Below are positions 57,900-64,000 of a stretch of 64,000 nt of DNA, in pieces (within the stretch, counting starts at the first letter, position 1; each line of letters begins with the position of its first letter). Source of the stretch: Chiridota heheva (taxonomy: Eukaryota > Echinodermata > Holothuroidea > Apodida > Chiridotidae). The DNA lies in the NCBI GenBank assembly GCA_020152595.1, contig JAIGNY010001241.1, positions 642,001 through 706,000 of the forward strand. The letters run 5' to 3'. The notes under the pieces are model-generated. The model ran no database searches and was not told the DNA's origin. It was given only the letters and a program-made list of their open reading frames with translations. The position numbers were made by a program, and so were the translations under genes.

Positions 57900-58124
57900 G
57901 CGAAAGAACGTTCCCACCCCAGTCAGGTGTATCTTTCTCCGCTTGGTTTTGCGTGGATCAGTTTGGATCGATGTCAGAGAGTAGGGATCATCCTGTCAGG
58001 TTGCTGTCAATCATCCGGACAAATTCCATTTCCGGTCCAGAGAATTCCTGCTTCACTGTGTCACTGTCATCAAAAGAACGGAAATTGACAGTTTGCACTG
58101 CGGAAGTGCCTTTTGGCAAAACAG
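57900..58124 (+). CDS. WDFY3: WDFY3 exon w14, ConA-like domain
   Basis: Acceptor TTTCTATACAG, donor GTAGGG at 58125, 225 bp. It encodes VSFSAWFCVDQF and DHPVRLLSIIRTNS, then a CFTVSLSSKERKLTV strand pair. WDFY3 has the equivalent YSSWFCIEHFSSPPNNHPVR. Phase fits both neighbours. Confidence 0.95.
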
Positions 58125-58940
58125 GTAGGGTCGGATTTTCATGATATACTGTGAAAGCTCATAAAAGAAGTGAAATGCTGTACACAGGGAAACGAGAAGC
58201 TTAAAAAACACCCTTAAATGATAGGAAAATGTGGTTTGTATACCTGATTTATCAACTCACTCACTCACTCAAACCCTTCCATTGCTAGTGGAGATAACAT
58301 CTTGACAAAGCTCTTAGGGAATGGACCTGTCCTAGGTAAGCCATTACAATTCATTCCATGTCTTCCCTGTGGCCATCATTTCTCCCTCAGTGGTTTTGCA
58401 CCAGGTCCCTAAGGGTTTGCCTCTGCACCTCTTCCCAGTGACAAGTAACAAAGTAAAAGTAACTGGCAAGTTTCTTACTTGATATAACATGATTGGAATT
58501 GGAGGGGAAATTTTCTGACAATGTATTGAAACATGTTGTTGAAATAATTTGATGCAAGCATGCCAGCATGTTTTCCGTGAGTAGACCCTGGAATTTGTCA
58601 AGTGCGTTTTAATTCTGATGATAGAAAGCAGGGAAGGGGATGTCGCATTTGCGATCATAGAGTCGGTTTATAGCTGCATTGTCTAGGAGTATAAATTATT
58701 TATTTTTCTTATGTATTGAGAAGAAAATAACTAGCAAAAGTTATATTTATTTGCTGAAAGTTTCTTTGAGAAAATTACAAAGAAGAAGAGACAAAAATGA
58801 TGCTGTTTATTTTGAAATAACATACGCAAAGAAGCACATGACATGTTTTCGGTTTGTTTCTGTCCGCAAGCACATTTCCCGATCAAAACAAACAAATGAT
58901 GTAAAGATGAGTACATACAAATATATTTTTTCATAATTTA
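58125..58940. other. Intron without recognisable features
   Basis: No element with clear ends and no open frame matching WDFY3. Confidence 0.5.
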
Positions 58941-58949
58941 AAAGTTAGT

Positions 58950-59226
58950 TAAATCCATCCGAGCCATTAGCCTCATTGAGCCGGTGCTTATCCCTGGTTT
59001 CAATGGTGCAAGCGGATGAGAGTACATTTACTCCCCCTGGACGGGACGCCAGTCCATCACAAATTACCTTCCCAGCAGTGCTGGTACTCATTTTACAGCT
59101 GAGTGGACTGAAGCAAGTAGTAAAGTGTCTTGCTCAAGGACAATGCAGCGCTCGCGACGGGAAGTGAACTTGGTACCTCTCGAATACGAGCATGACTCCT
59201 TAACCACTGAGCCACAGCACCTCCAG
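58950..59226 (-). mobile_element. tRNA-derived SINE, third subfamily
   Basis: Minus strand begins GGAGGTGCTGTGGCTCAGTG (A-box region), includes GGTACCAAGTTCACTTCCCG (B-box position, degenerate), a CTTGAGCAAGACACTTTAC block and GGACTGGCGTCCCGTCCAGG. These blocks are common to tRNA-SINEs of aquatic animals. Confidence 0.8.
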
Positions 59227-59925
59227 CCTAATTTGAAAGTTAGGCCTAAAAGAAGTAGAGAAAATTTCGGCAGTATTTCAAGTTTCTTCAGTTGTGGAAA
59301 AATACAGCAGAGAAACATTATTTATATGTGTAACGTCATACACAAAGAGATGAAATATAGCAAAATAATCACAGAAAATAAAATTGGGCTTTTAAAGAAT
59401 ATTCATCAAGGCAGGTGAAAGACAATTCATTTAAGAAAGCAAGATCTATTGAAAACTGAGCACATTTGTAAATCTGACTCTGACAAGACCAATATGTGTG
59501 TATCCAAATTACAACTTCTATTGTTATTAAAAGCTGCTTATTTCTGGTGTGCATGCTGTAGAGAATATAGCTGTTTTGGCAGTGATCTGTACTTTGGGGA
59601 TTTGGGCATTGATGTGTGACAGACAATTTAAAAGCCTTAGAAACAGCTCATTTATTTGTTTAGACAAATAATCAGCATTCCATTGTGATTAAACAATCGC
59701 CTGTTTCCCAAGTTTGTTATTGGAGTAAGGGAGGGGGTAGTTTGCTGAATTGGTAGTTAAAATGATTTCAATTGTATTGAAACAAATTGATAGCAAATTT
59801 ATATCAAAATAGGTTAGAAATAGAGCATTTGAATTTTCATGCATGAATGTGGCAAGTTTTATACAAATTTGTGATTCATGACTGGGTGACCACGGTTCTT
59901 TCTTATACAAATCCTTTGCTTCTAA
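59227..59925. other. AT-rich intron
   Basis: No recognised feature. Confidence 0.5.
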
Positions 59926-59929
59926 GGGG

Positions 59930-60412
59930 TACAGCAATTTCTATCCCAAAGTTTTCTAGTCTTTACCGTACCCATTATCAAATCATATCCTCCCCCCTTC
60001 TAATCCTGCAACCCACAACCTCCCGTAAAGACAAAGTTTTCATCACCTCGGAATAGGCCACACCCACTTCTCCCACTCCCACCTCCTTAACGGCTCCCCC
60101 TCACAGCTCTGTATTAAGTATCAAAGAAATCCCCATAGATTGCCCACTCCTCACCCATCCCCAAAGCTTTACTCAACCCATTCAGCTACATTACTGATTT
60201 CTTTCACAACCCCCGCCCCCCCCCTTAAAAAAAAAAATCCTTTTCTTCCATCACTCCAAATACTATAACTATACCTAAACTTCTTCTTCCATAACTACTT
60301 CCTACGATCTATACTGTCCCGTTTACCTCTTTTCACCTCTGACCTAATTTGATCTCTCTGGCACAGTTTGACCTTCACTGTTGTGGTTCTGTTAAGCCTC
60401 ACTAAACAAAGG
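59930..60412 (+). mobile_element. LINE 3' end, family A, diverged
   Basis: A remnant of GHTHFSHSHLLNGS (C-terminal motif) near 60055-60100, a pyrimidine-rich 3' UTR and GGCACAGTTTGACCTTCACT...GTTAAGCCTCACTAAACAAA. Older than the other copies. Confidence 0.75.
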
Positions 60413-60789
60413 AGCAGGAGTATACTTTCTTGTTATACTTCAGTGATTGAAATTAAGGGAAGAAATTGAAAGAATTACATAAAGATTTTGAGCTGAACTC
60501 CTGTAGTACATCACAAATGTTGCTTATACTGAAAATTACTCCCAATTTTGATTGGCCATAACTTGGAAAGTGTAGGAGCATTTTTCCCAAATTTAAAGAT
60601 TGATTTATGCAAAATTCACAACTTTTTCTTGTGGCTAGAAGTTCATATGCAGTCAAGAATATTATGTGTAGGTGTAATACAAAATCTAAATGGGTTGTTT
60701 GTTGTTCATAAGATACAAAACAGGCAGGAGTTTTATCCACAATGCAGTCCAAGCTTGCAACAGTCTTCCAGACTGTGTTGTTGGAGAGA

Positions 60790-61190
60790 TTCAAGACAAT
60801 GGGGCCCAGTCATTCAAGACAATGGGGCCCAGTCATTTAAGACAATGGGGCCCAGTCATTCAAGACAATGGGGCCCAGTCATTCAAGACAATGGGGCTTA
60901 GTCATTCAAGACAATGGGGCCCAGTCATTCAAGGCAATGGGGCTTAGTCATTCAAGACAATGGGGCCCAGTCATTCAAGACAATGGGGCCCAGTCATTCA
61001 AGACAATGGAGCCCTGTCATTCAAGACAATGAGGCCCAGTCATTCAAGACAATGGAGCCCAGTCATTCAAGACAATGGGGCCCAGTCATTCAAGACAATG
61101 GAGCCCTGTCATTCAAGACAATGAGGCCCAGTCATTCAAGACAATGGAGCCCAGTCATTCAAGACAATGGGGCCCAGTCATTCAAGGCCC
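60790..61190. repeat. 23-bp minisatellite (ATTCAAGACAATGGGGCCCA)
   Basis: About 17 units of 23 bp with few substitutions (TGGGGCTTAG, TGGAGCCCTG, TGAGGCCCAG). A block of several units is itself duplicated (61005-61080 and 61095-61170). Confidence 0.95.
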
Positions 61191-61360
61191 AGGTGCATCA
61201 TCATCTTCTCTCAGCTCCGTAGCAGAAGATTATTTTCATTCCATTTCAAAGCTGCTGTGAACCATTGATTGGCCCATGAGGACTTCTCATATAGCGCCTA
61301 CACTTGGTCCCTCTTTTTGCATAGCCACGAATGTCAAATACAATAAGCAAGTGTGATATT

Positions 61361-61586
61361 CACTTAGTCGGTGCCACCTCATTTCCGGGAGGGCGTCATT
61401 TGCTGGAGTAAAAACAAACCTTTGCGCGATACATGTGGGGCAAGTCTGTATGCATTCACTGGGTGTGGTACGTATGGCATGTAGACAAACACAACTGATT
61501 GCTTTGTTTTCTTTCACTCCAATGCGGGGTGAATGCGCGCGGTTGCTAGGGGTCTGATAACCTCAGGTCACATTTCTGACCAAGTG
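61361..61586. mobile_element. MITE with CACTTGGTTGG-type ends, copy 2
   Basis: CACTTAGTCGGTGCCACCTC and CTGACCAAGTG are inverted ends; GCTGGAGTAAAAACAAACC and TTTCACTCCAATGCG match the inner inverted motifs of 20003-20583. It ends 67 bases upstream of exon w15. Confidence 0.75.
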
Positions 61587-61653
61587 AATTAAGGCATCAT
61601 GTGCAAGCAGAGGGTTTTTGTTGATTTCAATTTGTTCCTTTTTGTTTTTACAG

Positions 61654-61835
61654 ATAAAACAAATGACAAAACATCAAACAACAATGTTGACAATGCCACC
61701 TTTAAGTTCTTCTGTCAGGGTCTGGCCCAGGAGGGGCGATGGCACCATCTGGGGGTGGTCTTCAATAAGGCTGTCATCAAGAATTCAAGTTCAGCGTCAG
61801 TCTTTGTGGATGGGGCACTGCTGTATACTCACAAG
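61654..61835 (+). CDS. WDFY3: WDFY3 exon w15, GRWHHL strand of the ConA-like domain
   Basis: Acceptor TTTTTACAG, donor GTAGGA at 61836, 182 bp, ends in phase 0. After an Asn/Thr-rich loop it encodes EGRWHHLGVVFNK and SSASVFVDGALLYTHK. The G-W-HHL motif is a hallmark of laminin-G/ConA-like folds in BEACH proteins. A gap in conservation at the exon start reflects a variable loop. Confidence 0.97.
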
Positions 61836-61866
61836 GTAGGAGGATGGATCTGCTTTTGTTGCAAGA

Positions 61867-62410
61867 GTTGAAAAATGTACTAAATTGTACTAAAATGTTT
61901 TAACTTGTACTAAAATATACTAACTTGTACTAAAATATACTAACTTGTACTAAAATGTTCTAACTTGTACTAAAATATACTAACTTGTACTAAAATGTAC
62001 TAAATTGTAATAAAATGTACTAATTTACTAACAAGTACTACAATGTACTAACTTGTACTAAAATATACTAAAAATATACTAACTTGTACTAAAATATACT
62101 CACTTGTACTAAAATGTACTAAATTGTACTAAAATGTACTGATTTACTAAAAAGTACTACAATGTACAAACTTGTACTAAATTGTACTACAGTGTACTAA
62201 AATGTACTAACTTGTACTGAAATGTACTAAATTGTACTAAAATGTACTAAATTGTACTAAATTGTACTGAAATGTACTACAGTATACTGAATTGTACTAC
62301 AGTGTACTAAATTGTACTAAATTGTGCTAAATTGTACTAAAATGTACTAAATTGTACTAAAGCATCACTATTAAATTGTACTAAACTGTATTAAGACATA
62401 TTAAATTGTA
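61867..62410. repeat. 11-bp minisatellite (TTGTACTAAAA), about 45 units
   Basis: Alternating AATGTACTAA, CTTGTACTAA and ATTGTACTAA units in irregular order, immediately 3' of exon w15. AT-rich and rich in GTACTAA. 62411-63069 is plain intron. Confidence 0.95.
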
Positions 62411-63069
62411 CTAAACTGATGCCTGTAAATTCCTACAAGATTGGGATAATGCATTATTTGATATGCCTTTGAAGCTGTCCGACTAATAGTATCCCATATG
62501 AAACCTTTAGTTATCTTAACATAAGTTTTTGTGTGAATTTCCTATAGCTGACACATCGCAGTTCTATCGCATTTGCTAAATAATTACGTAAAATGCCTGG
62601 AAGAACCAAGAAAATGAAGCACTAGAAATTGTTGAAATGTGGACTGGCACTTTGTTGTGTTCACTACTGACATGTGGATAGTTGATAATGGTAGTTATTC
62701 TGATCAAATGTTTTTTTATGATGCACGTTATGGCACAGTAACACGGCTAGTAGTAAGAAAATGTAATGTTTCTCGTCTCAAGAAGATGTCTTGATACGTC
62801 CCAGTAAAATTGATGCATAGTAGTGATGCCACTTCCGCAGCGCTTATTGATTGGCTTGTCAGTATTTGTGTCGATATTTCGACCAATCAGAAAGTTTAAA
62901 TTGTAGTGAATATTCATATCCAGATTAACGCAATAACTGACTGTCATTGGACTGTTTTTATAATGTAGATTTGATAGATAATCGGATGTACACTTACTGT
63001 GGTCAGTGTATGTACACAGTCAAGAATAATCCTTGTTTAAACTCTTAATGTTTTAAAATTTTATTTCAG

Positions 63070-63304
63070 ATACCCTACATTCAAAACAACACAAATAGCA
63101 CCGGAACAACAACATCCAACAACCACCCTGTCATGACCCATGCATATATCGGTACCCCTCCCAGCCTTTACACCCCTTCTCAGCTCTTGTGGAGGCTGGG
63201 GCCAACCCACCTCATTGAGGACGCCCTTTCTAGTAGCTCAATTTCTGCGATCTTTCAGCTGGGGCCAGCTTACGTCGGCAGCTTCCTGGCACCCAGACAA
63301 GATG
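63070..63304 (+). CDS. WDFY3: WDFY3 exon w16, ConA-like domain, last in window
   Basis: Acceptor TTTATTTCAG, donor GTGAGA at 63305, 235 bp. It encodes AYIGTPPS, LLWRLGPTHLIED and FQLGPAYVGSF, which match WDFY3 motifs YIGTPP, LVWRLGPTHFLEE and YELGPNYVGSF. The coding region continues beyond the window, so the ConA-like domain is not complete here. Confidence 0.97.
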
Positions 63305-63379
63305 GTGAGACTTTTTGAAAAAGCTGACAGATTTGCAAAATATATTTGCTTTGTATGGGTCAAAATAAATTATACTTTC

Positions 63380-64000
63380 AAAGAATTACATAAATTGTCT
63401 CGGATATGCAAGTACAACATGTACCAGCACATAATGAAATTGTTTTAAATTTATCAAAATAACATCTATTTTTAAAGAATTACATCAATTGTCTCAGATT
63501 TGCAAGTATAACATGTACCAGCACATAATGAAATTGTTTTGTATTCATCAAAATGAATTCTATTTTCAAAGAATGACATAAATTGTCTCGGATTTGCAAG
63601 TACAGTATAACATGTACCAGCACATAATGAAATTGTTTTGTATTCATCAAAATGAATTCTATTTTCAAAGAATTACATAAATTGTCTCGTACCAGCACAT
63701 AATGAAATTGTTTGTATTCATCAAAATAAATTCTATTTTCAAATTATGACATAAATTGTCTCGGATTTGCAAGTATAACATGTACCAGCACCTAATGAAA
63801 TTGTTTTGTATTCATTAAAATAAATTCTATTTTAAAGAATTACATAAATTGTCTCAGATTTGCAAGTATAACATGTACCAGCACATAATGAAATTGTTTT
63901 GTATTAATCAAAATGAATTCTATTTTCAAAGAATGACATAAATTGTCTCGGATTTGCAAGTATAACATGTACCAGCACATAATGAAATTGTTTTGTATTC
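63380..64000. repeat. 94-bp tandem repeat, about 6.5 units, runs off the window
   Basis: Units contain ACATAAATTGTCTCGGATTT, GCAAGTATAACATGTACCAG and CACATAATGAAATTGTTTTG. One unit (near 63690) lacks a 25-base internal block. The array starts about 75 bases after the donor of exon w16. Confidence 0.93.

Larger units (their letters stand above)
2103..63304 (+). other. WDFY3: WDFY3/ALFY (blue cheese) orthologue, 16 internal exons
   Basis: The gene spans almost the whole window and continues past both ends. Sixteen exons join in frame with canonical AG/GT borders to give about 1,010 codons that match the central part of WDFY3 in order, as I recall the vertebrate protein. Known family role: WDFY3 is a very large (about 3,500 residue) cytoplasmic/nuclear scaffold with an N-terminal alpha-solenoid, a ConA-like domain, PH-BEACH, WD40 repeats and a PI3P-binding FYVE domain. 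It links ubiquitinated aggregates and p62 to the ATG5/LC3 machinery. Only the solenoid and the first half of the ConA-like domain are seen here. Intron lengths run from 0.5 to 21.6 kb and the introns are packed with repeats. WDFY4 is a paralogue with the same layout, and an invertebrate would be expected to have a single ancestor-like copy, so WDFY3/bchs is the simplest name. No promoter, start codon, stop codon or polyA site of this gene lies in the window. Confidence 0.93.

Overview
The window is eukaryotic, AT-rich, intron-dominated genomic DNA from an animal. One gene crosses it on the + strand: a WDFY3 (ALFY / blue cheese) orthologue, the giant PH-BEACH-WD40-FYVE scaffold used in selective autophagy of protein aggregates. 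I could place 16 consecutive internal exons between 2103 and 63304. Every join has AG/GT borders and keeps the reading frame, giving about 1,010 codons. They encode the middle alpha-solenoid (ARM/HEAT-like) part and the start of the ConA/laminin-G-like domain (GRWHHL motif). The first exons and the PH-BEACH, WD40 and FYVE exons lie outside the window. The repeat content (L2/CR1-type LINE ends, RTE-like LINEs, tRNA-derived SINEs, hAT- and piggyBac-like MITEs) suits a marine invertebrate deuterostome such as an echinoderm. That placement is an inference of low certainty.

Layout. 1-2102: 5' intron with a hAT-like MITE, a 200-bp tandem duplication and a LINE tail. 2103-7390: the first three exons, with an RTE-like LINE fragment, a tRNA-SINE, two 102-bp piggyBac-like MITEs and a further MITE between them. 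7391-29034: a 21.6-kb intron filled with minisatellites (45, 102, 20, 83-101 and 22-23 bp units), LINE fragments, MITEs and one long hairpin. 29035-31165: three exons. 31166-44099: two introns holding an almost complete L2-like LINE inside a 37-bp minisatellite, a decayed second LINE, and a 105-bp satellite built from a LINE tail. 44100-48212: three exons, one preceded by three partial copies of itself and 12-bp (CATGACCATTCA) arrays. 48213-63304: seven exons, with a nested composite of three transposons at 49424-52116 and more minisatellites. 63305-64000: the next intron, a 94-bp array.

The most unusual observation is that three of the 16 exons have had a piece spanning an exon-intron border tandemly duplicated into the neighbouring intron. 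At exon 3 of the window (7146-7390) the duplicated border appears to have seeded the 45-bp minisatellite. At the exon ending 46299 the copies carry intact 3' splice sites, and one is followed by an in-frame His-rich repeat reading frame of about 160 codons. Nothing prokaryotic, viral or CRISPR-like was found. There is no second convincing host gene.
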